Shown: positions 26,228 to 34,702 of the stretch, piece by piece
How positions within the stretch are numbered: the first letter of the stretch is position 1
Layout of the letters: the number at the start of each line of letters is the position of its first letter
Origin: Paraburkholderia ultramafica
GTDB lineage: Bacteria > Pseudomonadota > Gammaproteobacteria > Burkholderiales > Burkholderiaceae
Reading direction: 5' to 3'
NCBI RefSeq assembly: GCF_902859915.1
Contig: NZ_CADIKK010000005.1
Coordinates: 222,703-286,702 of the forward strand
DNA length: 64,000 nt
Translations under genes and position numbers: made by a program
The notes under the pieces: model-generated
Seen by the model: only the letters and a program-made list of their open reading frames with translations
The model's database searches: none
What the model was told of the DNA's origin: nothing

Positions 26228-26773
26228 ATGAATCCGTCCTTCCCTGCCGCGCCGGTGGTCGAGCGCGCCGCCGAGCCCACTGAGGCGAATATCCGCGAGC
26301 TCGTCTATGGCTTTTACGATCGCGTGCGCGCCGATGCGCTGCTCGGCCCGGTGTTCGAAGCCACGCTGGCGGGCCGCTGGGACGATCATCTGCCCAAGAT
26401 GTGCACGTTCTGGGGCAGTCTCGTGCTGGGCGCGAAGCAGTACCGCGGCAACGTGCAGCAGGCGCATCAGCCGCTCGAAGGGGTCGAGCCGCAGCACTTC
26501 AGCCGCTGGTTGTATCTGTTTCTGGATACGGTCGAATCGCGCTATCAGCCGGGCGCGGCGGTGCGCTTCATGGAACCGGCGCTGCGGATCGCGCAGAGCC
26601 TGCAACTGAGCCGCTTCGGCTGGGATTACAAGATTCCGGCGGAGCAGCAGGCGTTGCTCGAACGCGTCGCGCCGAAGCGGCGTCCGCCCGATGACGGCGC
26701 TGCCGATCGCGCGGCACGTTCGGCTGGCGAGCCGTTTCCGGCACGGATCATTGGCCGGGCGCGCGACGAGTGA
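26228..26773 (+). CDS. Group III truncated haemoglobin
   Basis: A 181-residue protein of the truncated globin family (Cgb/group III). Features: EANIRELVYGFYDRVRADALLGPVF in the B-E helices, DDHLPKMCTFWGSLVLGAKQYRGN with the conserved Trp, and the haem-binding HFSRWLYLF for the proximal His region. Such globins bind O2 or NO, and the adjacent NsrR gene points to NO defence. The ATG at 26228 gives MNPSF; an upstream frame of 14 residues is not family-like. Confidence 0.85.
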   Translation: MNPSFPAAPVVERAAEPTEANIRELVYGFYDRVRADALLGPVFEATLAGRWDDHLPKMCTFWGSLVLGAKQYRGNVQQAHQPLEGVEPQHFSRWLYLFLDTVESRYQPGAAVRFMEPALRIAQSLQLSRFGWDYKIPAEQQALLERVAPKRRPPDDGAADRAARSAGEPFPARIIGRARDE

Positions 26774-26774
26774 G

Positions 26775-26837
26775 GTTGGGCGTGTTGGGCGCGTGTTGGG
26801 CGCGTGTTGGGCGCGCGTTGGGTGCGCGTTGGGTGCC
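26775..26837 (+). repeat. Six G-rich 9-11-bp tandem repeats
   Basis: Units begin GTTGGG: GTTGGGCGT, then GTTGGGCGCGT twice, GTTGGGCGCGC, GTTGGGTGCGC and a final GTTGGGTGCC. They start two bases after the globin stop and lie between two convergent genes (globin and moaE). Runs of GGG at regular spacing could form a G-quadruplex on the plus strand. Confidence 0.9.
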
Positions 26838-26875
26838 TTGACCCCGCACGCAGCCTCGACAGCGGCCCGACGCGC

Positions 26876-27352
26876 CTACTCCTGCGTTTGATTCCCCGCG
26901 TCGATGCCCCATCGGGCGAGCGCGGCGTCGTCGGTGACGCGGGCGTCGACCCAGCGCTCGCCGGCCTCGGTCTTCTCTTTCTTCCAGAACGGCGCCTGGG
27001 TCTTCAGATAGTCCATCACGAATTCGCACGACGCGAACGCGTCGCCGCGATGCGCGGCCGTCGTCGCCACCAGCACGATCTGGTCGAGCGGATCAAGCTT
27101 GCCGACCCGATGCACGATCAGCACCTCGATGCCCGGCCAGCGCTCGCGCGCGCTCACGACGATCGCTTCCAGCGACTTCTCCGTCATGCCGGGGTAATGC
27201 TCGAGCTCCATCGTCTCGACGGTGCTGCCGTCGTTCAGATCACGCACGGTGCCGACGAAACAGGCGACCGCGCCGATCTTCGGATTGCGCGCACGCAACG
27301 CGGCCACCTCGGCGGTGAGGTCGAAGTCTTCGGTCTGGACGCGAACAGGCAT
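26876..27352 (-). CDS. moaE: Molybdopterin synthase catalytic subunit MoaE
   Basis: A 158-residue MoaE, which with MoaD inserts two sulfurs into precursor Z to form molybdopterin. Active-site positions are recognisable: R37 in GTVRD, HR at 101-102, and K117 and K124 (YLKTQAPFWKKE). MoaE is the third gene of moeA-moaD-moaE on the minus strand, beginning 34 bases after moaD. Confidence 0.97.
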   Translation of the reverse strand: MPVRVQTEDFDLTAEVAALRARNPKIGAVACFVGTVRDLNDGSTVETMELEHYPGMTEKSLEAIVVSARERWPGIEVLIVHRVGKLDPLDQIVLVATTAAHRGDAFASCEFVMDYLKTQAPFWKKEKTEAGERWVDARVTDDAALARWGIDAGNQTQE

Positions 27353-27386
27353 CGGTGGCTCCTGGGCGGTTGAGCGGGGTCGCGGC

Positions 27387-27644
27387 CTAGCCGCCTGTGA
27401 CGGGCGGGAAGAACGCGACTTCGCAGCCGTCGGTGATTCGCGTGCCGGCGTCGGTCATGACGTGATTGCAGGCCATGCGCAGCGCGCGGCCTTCTGCGAG
27501 CGTCTCGGCCCAGATTCCGCCGCGCACGCGCAACCACGCGCGCACGTCGCCGACGGTTGCAATGCCGTCGGGCAGTTCGACGGTTTCGTCGGCCCTGTTG
27601 AGCGCCTCGCGCACGCTCGCAAAATATCGGAGTTTAATCTTCAT
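27387..27644 (-). CDS. moaD: Molybdopterin synthase sulfur carrier subunit MoaD
   Basis: An 85-residue ubiquitin-fold protein ending in the required GG (PPVTGG), the site that is adenylated and thiocarboxylated before donating sulfur to MoaE. The start MKIKLRYFASVREALNRADE is canonical. It lies between moeA and moaE on the same strand. Confidence 0.96.
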   Translation of the reverse strand: MKIKLRYFASVREALNRADETVELPDGIATVGDVRAWLRVRGGIWAETLAEGRALRMACNHVMTDAGTRITDGCEVAFFPPVTGG

Positions 27645-27671
27645 CGGGATGCCGCCGGCTGTCGCCGGGCC

Positions 27672-28937
27672 TCAGTTCAGCAATTCGGAAAATGGGATGA
27701 AGCGCACGGTTTCGCCTGCGCTGATCGCGTGATTCGGCGGATTGTCGATCAGCCCGTCGCCCCAGACGGTCGAGGTAAGCACGGCCGAGCTCTGATTCGG
27801 GAACAGATCGAGACCGCCAGCCGGATTGATCCGCGCACGCAGGAACTCGTTGCGCCGATCGGCCTTGCTCTGGGTGAAATCCGCGCGCAGCGACAGTGCG
27901 CGCGGCGCAACCGTCCGCACGCCGGCCAGGCTCAGGACGAACGGACGTACGAACAGCAGGAAAGTCGCGAAGCTGGAGACCGGGTTGCCCGGCAGGCCGA
28001 TGAAGAACGTTTCCGCCGATGCCGATGCCTGCGCATTCTCCCGCGCCGCAGCACGGCGCACCGCACCGAATGCGAGCGGCTTGCCCGGTTTCATCGCGAT
28101 CTGCCACATCGACAGACGCCCTTCGGCCTCCACCGCCGGCTTCACATGATCTTCCTCGCCCACCGACACGCCGCCGCAAGTCAGGATCAGGTCGTGCGCC
28201 TCGGCGGCTTCGCGCAGCGTCGCGCGGGTCGCATCGAGCTTGTCGGCGACGATGCCATAGTCGGTCACTTCGCAGCCGAGCTTTTCCAGCAGTCCACGCA
28301 GCGTGAAGCGATTCGAGTTGTAGATCGCGCCCGGCTTGAGCGGCTCACCCGGCATGGTCAGCTCGTCGCCGGTGAAGAACACGGCGACCTTGACGCGGCG
28401 GCGCACCTCGAGCTCCGCGCAGCCGACCGACGCCGCGAGCCCCAGCGCCTGCGGCGTGAGCCGCGTGCCGGCCGGCAGGATGATCGAGCCGCTGCGGATG
28501 TCCGCGCCCTGCGCGGTGATCCATTCCCCCGGTTGCGGGCTGTGGAGAATCGTGACTGCGTCGCCGGCGGCTTCGGTTTGCTCCTGCATCACGATCGCAT
28601 CCGCGCCGGGCGGCACCGTTGCGCCGGTGAAGATGCGCGCCGCGGTGCCGGGCTGCAACGGCGTGGGCGCATGGCCGGCCGGAATGCGTTGCGAAACCGT
28701 TAACCGGTTTCCGCCGTCGCGCGCCAGCTCCGCGGTGCGGATCGCGTAGCCGTCCATGGCGCTGGTGTTCATCGGCGGGACGTCGAGCGGCGATGTGACG
28801 TCGGCCGACAGCACGCGGTTCAGCGCTTGCAGCGTGGGAATCGATTCTGTTCCGGCGATCGGGTGCGCAGCGCCAAGCAGGGTCGCCAACGCTTCGGCAG
28901 TGGCGAGCATGGGAGCGCGGGGCGTTGGTGTGGACAT
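27672..28937 (-). CDS. moeA: Molybdopterin molybdenumtransferase MoeA
   Basis: A 421-residue enzyme that inserts molybdenum into adenylated molybdopterin. The N-terminal PPMNTSAMDGYAIR is the conserved substrate-binding motif, GGVSVGEEDHVK and GKPLAFG sit in the MogA-like domain, and GLPGNPVSSFATF ends it. It is upstream of moaD and moaE, the last step of the pathway with the middle steps beside it; other moa genes are not in this window. Confidence 0.96.
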   Translation of the reverse strand: MSTPTPRAPMLATAEALATLLGAAHPIAGTESIPTLQALNRVLSADVTSPLDVPPMNTSAMDGYAIRTAELARDGGNRLTVSQRIPAGHAPTPLQPGTAARIFTGATVPPGADAIVMQEQTEAAGDAVTILHSPQPGEWITAQGADIRSGSIILPAGTRLTPQALGLAASVGCAELEVRRRVKVAVFFTGDELTMPGEPLKPGAIYNSNRFTLRGLLEKLGCEVTDYGIVADKLDATRATLREAAEAHDLILTCGGVSVGEEDHVKPAVEAEGRLSMWQIAMKPGKPLAFGAVRRAAARENAQASASAETFFIGLPGNPVSSFATFLLFVRPFVLSLAGVRTVAPRALSLRADFTQSKADRRNEFLRARINPAGGLDLFPNQSSAVLTSTVWGDGLIDNPPNHAISAGETVRFIPFSELLN

Positions 28938-29232
28938 CTCTGATCTCGAAGCCGCAGATTAAAAGAACATTGTAGCGGTCGATGCCGTCGGCCTGGGTGG
29001 CCTGGCGTGCAGCGGGGTTTAGCCTGGTGTGATGCGGGAGATCTGCTTTTTCGACACATGCCGCGAGCTTTGCGGCAAGCGGCCCAGCGAACTGCGCGGC
29101 AAGCGCTCTTTTGCAGCGGAGCTAGCGACGTGTATCGAAGCATCTCGACGTGCCTCGACACGCATCCAGCACTGCCTCAGCCCGCTCAAGCCGTGCTGCG
29201 CGAGCCATCGGCCCACGCAGCACACAACACGG

Positions 29233-30684
29233 TTACCCGCCCGTGTTCGCCACGATGAAGTCCTTCACGCGCTGCGCGTCTACCGGCAGCACTTCGAAGC
29301 GCTGCGGCAACGACTCCAGGCCCGAGAACGCAGCCGGCCGTTCCGGCTCGCGCAACAGCGCTTCGCGGATCGTCTCGCCGAACTTGATCGGTTGCGCCGT
29401 CTCCAGCACGATCATCGGGATGCCCGGTTGCAGATGCTCGCGCGCCACCTTCAGGCCGTCGGCCGTATGCGTGTCGATCATCGTGTCGTAACGCTCGAAC
29501 ACGTCGCGGATCGTCTCCACGCGGGTTTCGTGGCTGCTGCTGCCCGACACGAAACCGAACTCCTTCACGCGCGCGAAATCGCCGCTCGCCGCGAGGTCGA
29601 AACCGCCCTTCTCCTCGACGTCGCGAAACAGTTGCAGCACCCGCGCCGGATCGCGGCCCAGCAGGTCGAACACGAAGCGCTCGAAGTTCGACGCCTTCGA
29701 AATGTCCATGCTCGGGCTGCTCGTGTGATACGTCTCGGCCGCCTTGCGCACACGGTAGATGCCGGTGCGGAAGAACTCGTCGAGCACGTCGTTTTCGTTC
29801 GTCGCGACGACCAGCTTCTCGATCGGCAGACCCATCATACGGGCGATGTGACCCGCGCACACATTGCCGAAGTTGCCCGACGGCACCGTGAACGACACGC
29901 GCTCGTCGTTCGACTTCGTGGCGGCGAAATAGCCCTTGAAGTAGTACACGACCTGCGCGACGACGCGCGCCCAGTTGATCGAATTGACCGTGCCGATCTT
30001 GTACTTCGCCTTGAACGCGTGATCGTTCGACACCGCTTTGACGATGTCCTGCGCGTCGTCGAACACGCCTTCAACCGCGATGTTGAAGATGTTCGGGTCC
30101 TGCAGGCTATACATCTGCGCGGTCTGGAACGCGCTCATCTTCTTGTGCGGCGACAGCATGAACACGCGGATGCCCCGCTTGCCGCGCATCGCGTATTCCG
30201 CGGCGCTGCCGGTGTCGCCCGAGGTCGCGCCGAGAATGTTCAGCGTTTCGCCGTGCCTCGCCAGCGCGTACTCGAACAGGTTGCCGATCATCTGCATCGC
30301 CATGTCCTTGAACGCGAGCGTCGGACCGTTCGACAGTTCCAGCAACGACAGCGGCGCGCCGTTCTCGACCCCCAATGTTTTCAGCGGCGTGATCTGCGCG
30401 GCGCTTTCGTCGTCGCGCACGTTGCAGTACGTCGCGGCCGTGTAGGTCTTGCGCGTCAGCGCGCGCAGGTCTTCGGCGGGAATGTCGTCGCTGAATTTCG
30501 ACAGGATCTCGAACGCGAGGTCTGCGTACGGCAGCGTGCGCCAGCGCGTCAGTTCGTCGGCGCTGACGCGCGGGTATTCAGCGGGCAGGTACAGGCCGCC
30601 GTCTTTCGCGAGTCCGCCCAGCAGGATTTCCGAAAAGGTGTGGCGCTCGCCGGCTCCGGCGCCGCGCGTGGAGAGGTAGTTCAT
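29233..30684 (-). CDS. thrC: Threonine synthase
   Basis: A 483-residue PLP enzyme that turns O-phosphohomoserine into threonine. The Schiff-base lysine is K126 in NGPTLAFKDMAMQ, and ATSGDTGSAA binds phosphate. The start MNYLSTRGAGAGERHTFSEI is typical of the long, proteobacterial form. It starts 8 bases after hom, so the two are cotranscribed. Confidence 0.98.
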   Translation of the reverse strand: MNYLSTRGAGAGERHTFSEILLGGLAKDGGLYLPAEYPRVSADELTRWRTLPYADLAFEILSKFSDDIPAEDLRALTRKTYTAATYCNVRDDESAAQITPLKTLGVENGAPLSLLELSNGPTLAFKDMAMQMIGNLFEYALARHGETLNILGATSGDTGSAAEYAMRGKRGIRVFMLSPHKKMSAFQTAQMYSLQDPNIFNIAVEGVFDDAQDIVKAVSNDHAFKAKYKIGTVNSINWARVVAQVVYYFKGYFAATKSNDERVSFTVPSGNFGNVCAGHIARMMGLPIEKLVVATNENDVLDEFFRTGIYRVRKAAETYHTSSPSMDISKASNFERFVFDLLGRDPARVLQLFRDVEEKGGFDLAASGDFARVKEFGFVSGSSSHETRVETIRDVFERYDTMIDTHTADGLKVAREHLQPGIPMIVLETAQPIKFGETIREALLREPERPAAFSGLESLPQRFEVLPVDAQRVKDFIVANTGG

Positions 30685-30692
30685 AGTTCGGC

Positions 30693-32024
30693 CTAGTTCA
30701 GCGCTTCCATGCGCAGCTTCGTGACTTGCGAGACAACGGTCTGCAGCGCTTCGATCGTCTTGATTGCGGCGTTGACGTGCTTTTCGACCGTTTCGTGCGT
30801 GATCAGGATGATGTCGGTTTCGCCCTTGCCGTTCGCGTCGACCTGCTCCGATTCCTTCTGCAGCAGCGCGTCGATCGAGATGCCGGTGTCGGCCAGAATG
30901 CGCGTGATGTCGGCCAGCACGCCGGTCACGTCCGCCACCCGCAGACGCAGGTAGTAGCCGCTCGTCACTTCGTCGATCGGCAGGATCGGGGTGTTCGACA
31001 GGCTGTCCGGCTGGAACGCCAGATGCGGCACGCGGTGTTCAGGATCGGCCGTGTGCAGGCGCGTCACGTCGACCAGATCGGCCACCACCGCGGACGCCGT
31101 CGGCTCCGCGCCCGCGCCCTTGCCGTAGTACAGCGTGGTGCCGACCGCGTCGCCATGCACGACGACGGCGTTCATCGCGCCTTCCACATTCGCCAGCAGA
31201 CGCTTTTCCGGAATCAGCGTGGGGTGCACGCGCAATTCGATGCCCTTGTCGGTGCGCCGCGCGATGCCGAGCAGCTTGATACGGTAGCCGAGTTCTTCGG
31301 CGTATTTGATGTCGATCGCCGCGAGCTTGCTGATCCCTTCGACGTACGCGCGGTCGAACTGCACCGGCACGCCGAACGCGATCGCGCTCATGATCGTCGC
31401 CTTGTGCGCGGCGTCCACGCCTTCGATGTCGAAGGTCGGATCCGCCTCGGCGTAGCCCAGTTCCTGGGCAGCCTTCAGCGCGGTCGCGAAATCGAGCCCG
31501 CGGTCGCGCATCTCCGACAGGATGTAGTTGGTGGTGCCGTTGATGATGCCCGCGATGTACTGGATGCGATTGGCCGTCAGCCCTTCGCGCAGCGCCTTGA
31601 TGATCGGAATGCCGCCCGCCACCGCCGCCTCGAACGACACCATCACGCCGTTGGCGCGCGCCGCTTCGAAAATCTCCGTGCCGTGCACCGCGAGCAGCGC
31701 CTTGTTGGCGGTGACCACGTGTTTGCCATTCTTGATCGCGCGCAGCACGAGCTCGCGCGCCACGCCGGTGCCGCCGATCATTTCGGCCACGATATCGATC
31801 GACGGATCGTCGACCACCGCGTTGAAGTCATCGGTCAGCGCCACTGTGCCGGCTTCGCTGCCGAGCGCCGTGGTCGCTTTCGCGGGATTGCGCACGGCAA
31901 TGCGCGCAATCTCGATGCCGCGGCCCGCGCGGCGTTTGATTTCTTCCTGATTGCGGCGCAGTACCGTGAAGGTGCCGCTGCCTACCGTGCCGAAGCCCAG
32001 CAGTCCAACTTTGATCGGTTCCAT
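30693..32024 (-). CDS. hom: Homoserine dehydrogenase
   Basis: A 443-residue NAD(P)-dependent enzyme that makes homoserine from aspartate semialdehyde. The nucleotide loop GLLGFGTVGSGT is at 8-19, the middle of the protein has the catalytic region GIINGTTNYILSEM, and the C-terminal ACT domain (YYLRLRVADVTGVLADITRIL) gives feedback control by threonine. It is monofunctional (no aspartokinase). It lies between alaA and thrC. Confidence 0.98.
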   Translation of the reverse strand: MEPIKVGLLGFGTVGSGTFTVLRRNQEEIKRRAGRGIEIARIAVRNPAKATTALGSEAGTVALTDDFNAVVDDPSIDIVAEMIGGTGVARELVLRAIKNGKHVVTANKALLAVHGTEIFEAARANGVMVSFEAAVAGGIPIIKALREGLTANRIQYIAGIINGTTNYILSEMRDRGLDFATALKAAQELGYAEADPTFDIEGVDAAHKATIMSAIAFGVPVQFDRAYVEGISKLAAIDIKYAEELGYRIKLLGIARRTDKGIELRVHPTLIPEKRLLANVEGAMNAVVVHGDAVGTTLYYGKGAGAEPTASAVVADLVDVTRLHTADPEHRVPHLAFQPDSLSNTPILPIDEVTSGYYLRLRVADVTGVLADITRILADTGISIDALLQKESEQVDANGKGETDIILITHETVEKHVNAAIKTIEALQTVVSQVTKLRMEALN

Positions 32025-32079
32025 GCAGCGTGTGTTATCGAGTAGATGATTAAAAGGAAACGGGGTGTCGGCTGTGGCG

Positions 32080-33318
32080 CTAGGCCGTGTGACGTTTGCG
32101 ATAGCCGTCGAGGAAGCGCGCGATCCGGTTGATCGAATCCGCGAGGTCGTCCACGTTCGGCAGGAACACGACGCGGAAGTGATCCGGCGTTTTCCAGTTG
32201 AAGCCGGTGCCCTGCACGAGCAGCACGCGCTCTTCGAGCAGCAGATCGAGGATGAACTGCTGGTCGTTGTGGATCGGATACACCTTCGGATCGAGACGCG
32301 GGAACATGTACAACGCCGCTTCGGGCTTCACGCAGCTCACGCCGGGGATGGCCGTCAGCATGTCATACGCGAGTTGGCGCTGCTTGTACAGGCGCCCGGT
32401 CGGCACGATCAGGTCGTTGATGCTCTGATAGCCGCCGAGCGCGGTCTGGATCGCGTACTGGCCCGGCACGTTCGGGCACAGCCGCATCGACGCGAGAATG
32501 CCGAGCCCTTCGAAGTAGTCGCGGCCGTTGCGGCGGTTCTCGCCGGTCAGGCCCGAGATGAACATCCAGCCGGCGCGGTAGCCGCACGAGCGGTAGCTCT
32601 TCGACAGGCTGTTGAACGTGACGGTGAGCACGTCTTCGGAGAGCGCCGCCACCGACGTGTGGGTCTTGCCGTCGTAGACGATCTTGTCGTAGACCTCGTC
32701 GGCGAAGATCACGAGGCCGTGCTGGCGCGCGATTTCGATCAGGCCGAGCAGCAGTTCGTCCGAGTACAGCGCGCCGGTCGGATTGTTCGGGTTGATGACG
32801 ACGAGCGCGCGCGTGTTCGGCGTGATCTTCGCGCGGATGTCGTCGAGGTCCGGCATCCAGCGGTTCGCCTCGTCGCAGATGTAGTGCACCGGCGTGCCGC
32901 CCGCGAGACTCACGCCGGCGGTCCACAACGGATAGTCAGGCGCCGGCAGCAGCACTTCGTCGCCGTCGTTGAGCAGCCCCTGCAGCGCCATCACGATCAG
33001 CTCCGAAGCGCCATTGCCGATGTAGATGTCGTCCAGCTCGACGCCGTGCACGCCCTTTTGCTGCGTGTAGTGCATGATCGCCTTGCGCGCCGCGAACACC
33101 CCCTTGGAGTCGGAGTAGCCGGACGAGCCCGGCAGATTCAGGATCATGTCCTGAATGATTTCGTCCGGCGCTTCAAAGCCGAACGGCGCGAGATTGCCGA
33201 TGTTCAGCTTGATGATGCGATGGCCTTCTTCTTCGAGCCGCTTCGCGTGTTCGAGGACGGGCCCGCGAATGTCGTAGCAGACATTCAACAACTTGTTGGA
33301 TTTGAGAATCGGTTTCAC
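32080..33318 (-). CDS. alaA: Alanine/glutamate-pyruvate aminotransferase AlaA-like
   Basis: A 412-residue class I aminotransferase. The PLP lysine is K240 (TFNSLSKSYR), with D207 (FADEVYDKI) and NPNNPTGA as the usual PLP-site motifs. The N-terminus KPILKSNKLLNVCYDIRGPVL matches AlaA/YfbQ. The start is a GTG: 33318 gives MKPILKS; another GTG at 33327 is closer to an AGGA and would add three residues. It is the first gene of an operon with hom and thrC. Confidence 0.93.
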   Translation of the reverse strand: MKPILKSNKLLNVCYDIRGPVLEHAKRLEEEGHRIIKLNIGNLAPFGFEAPDEIIQDMILNLPGSSGYSDSKGVFAARKAIMHYTQQKGVHGVELDDIYIGNGASELIVMALQGLLNDGDEVLLPAPDYPLWTAGVSLAGGTPVHYICDEANRWMPDLDDIRAKITPNTRALVVINPNNPTGALYSDELLLGLIEIARQHGLVIFADEVYDKIVYDGKTHTSVAALSEDVLTVTFNSLSKSYRSCGYRAGWMFISGLTGENRRNGRDYFEGLGILASMRLCPNVPGQYAIQTALGGYQSINDLIVPTGRLYKQRQLAYDMLTAIPGVSCVKPEAALYMFPRLDPKVYPIHNDQQFILDLLLEERVLLVQGTGFNWKTPDHFRVVFLPNVDDLADSINRIARFLDGYRKRHTA

Positions 33319-33925
33319 GGCGGGCACTTCATCCTGGTTGATGGCTTGAGCGAACCGGCACGGGCTGGAAACGCCAGGCCGGGCAAGTTCGCCGATACGG
33401 GGAAATCGGGTCGCGCAGGGCCGGCGACGGCCGCCAGACGCGAATCGGGCGGATCGGGCCGCCGTGTCGAGCCGCCGCTGCTTGCGCAGTCGGCGCGCTT
33501 TTCTGGGCACGCTTTCGTGCCGCTTTCGGAGCCCTTGCCCGCACCCTCTTTCGTGCCGGTTACACGTGCCTGCGGCGGATTGCGCCGGTACAGCGGCAAA
33601 ACGGGCAATAGAGGCAAAACGGGCAAAAAACAGCCAAAATCCGACGAAAGCGGGCAAAACCATGGCAGGTAGCCGGTGGGCCGCGCCGGTGTGCGCTGTG
33701 CGGCTTGTGGCGGCACATGAGCGAGGGGCGCCGCAAGGCGGCTAAAAAGTTATAATTTAGCGGATCTTGGCCGACTTCCGCAATGCACCAACCGCAACGG
33801 CAAGCCTTTTCGGCCGCTTCTGTCCCGCTCGCGTGTCCCACTCGCGTCGAACCGCCCTGCTCCGCGCTCCGCCCGATCAGGCCGACAACACGCATGATGT
33901 CTCACGACGACTTCGGAAAACCAAT
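33319..33925. other. Divergent intergenic region between alaA and the Mth938-like gene
   Basis: 607 bases with no supported gene. A 14-base direct repeat (GGCAAAACGGGCAA at 33595-33608 and 33613-33626) and several CGGGCAAAA-type words make the middle locally repetitive. The alaA promoter must lie here on the minus strand. A perfect TATAAT lies at 33751-33756 on the plus strand. The predicted frames over this stretch lack family features. Confidence 0.6.
33751..33756 (+). promoter_or_regulatory. -10 element (TATAAT) before the Mth938-like gene
   Basis: A consensus TATAAT 170 bases before the TTG start codon. No -35 hexamer with correct spacing is recognisable, so it is a candidate only. Confidence 0.4.
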
Positions 33926-34300
33926 TTGAAATTACATCAGGATTCCAGCGGCGCCCTCAACACCGTCACCGGCTACGGCGCCGACTATGTCGAAATCAAT
34001 CTGGTGCGCCATTCGGGCAGCATTCTCGTGCTGCCGCAGGCACCGGTCATCCCCTGGCCCGTCTCGTCGTTCGACCAGCTGAGCCCCGAGCACTTCGCGA
34101 TGCTGATCGATGCCGCGCCCGAAGTGGTCGTGTTCGGCAGCGGCGAACGGCTGCGCTTTCCACATCCGCGCCTGACAGCGATGCTCACCGCGAAGCGCAT
34201 CGGCGTCGAAACGATGGATTTCAAGGCCGCCTGCCGCACCTACAACATTCTGATGGCCGAGGGCCGCAAGGTCGCGGCCGCGTTGCTGATCGAAGCATAG
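33926..34300 (+). CDS. Mth938-like domain protein
   Basis: A 124-residue protein of the Mth938/NDUFAF3 family (DUF498). The core ILVLPQAPVIPWPVSSFDQL and VVVFGSGERLRFPHP is recognisable. The family includes mitochondrial complex I assembly factors, but the bacterial role is unknown. The start is a TTG at 33926 with GGAA upstream, chosen because it gives the family length and no in-frame ATG exists nearby. Confidence 0.85.
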   Translation: MKLHQDSSGALNTVTGYGADYVEINLVRHSGSILVLPQAPVIPWPVSSFDQLSPEHFAMLIDAAPEVVVFGSGERLRFPHPRLTAMLTAKRIGVETMDFKAACRTYNILMAEGRKVAAALLIEA

Positions 34301-34702
34301 CGAGCGGCGCGGCAGCACCTTCGTCGCGGGCCGGCGCGCCGCCAGCAGGCGGGGCCGGCCGGCGCGCGAATGCAGCACCGCTACGCACCGCACCTGAACT
34401 GCTGACGCCGCATCGTGAACCGCGCCCCCTGGCCGCGTCACGGCCGATAACGTACACTGCGCGCCATCGATGCCGTGCCGGCAAGGCGAACCCAGGCGCG
34501 CGTCGCGTCATAGCGCCTTGCGCGCGGCAGCCGCAGCGCCCGTGCTGGAGGCCGAAGCCGGCTGCCAGCGGGCAACCAACGGCCGGCAGCCGAACGACCG
34601 CGCGCAGAGCCCCGCGAATGGCCGCCCCGGACATAACCGGTCGCCATTTCCAGACAACATCGCTTCGCCGCCCACGCGGTGTCGCCCAACAGGTTGAAAT
34701 CC
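34301..34702. other. Intergenic region before arnT
   Basis: 402 bases with no supported gene. Near 34328-34367 a GGCCGGCGCGC word occurs twice. A TACACT at about 34454 could be part of a promoter. I see nothing else. Confidence 0.45.

Noticed and set aside
29029..30696. A 555-codon open frame opposite thrC
   Set aside because: Antisense to thrC, no recognisable domain and Arg/His-rich.
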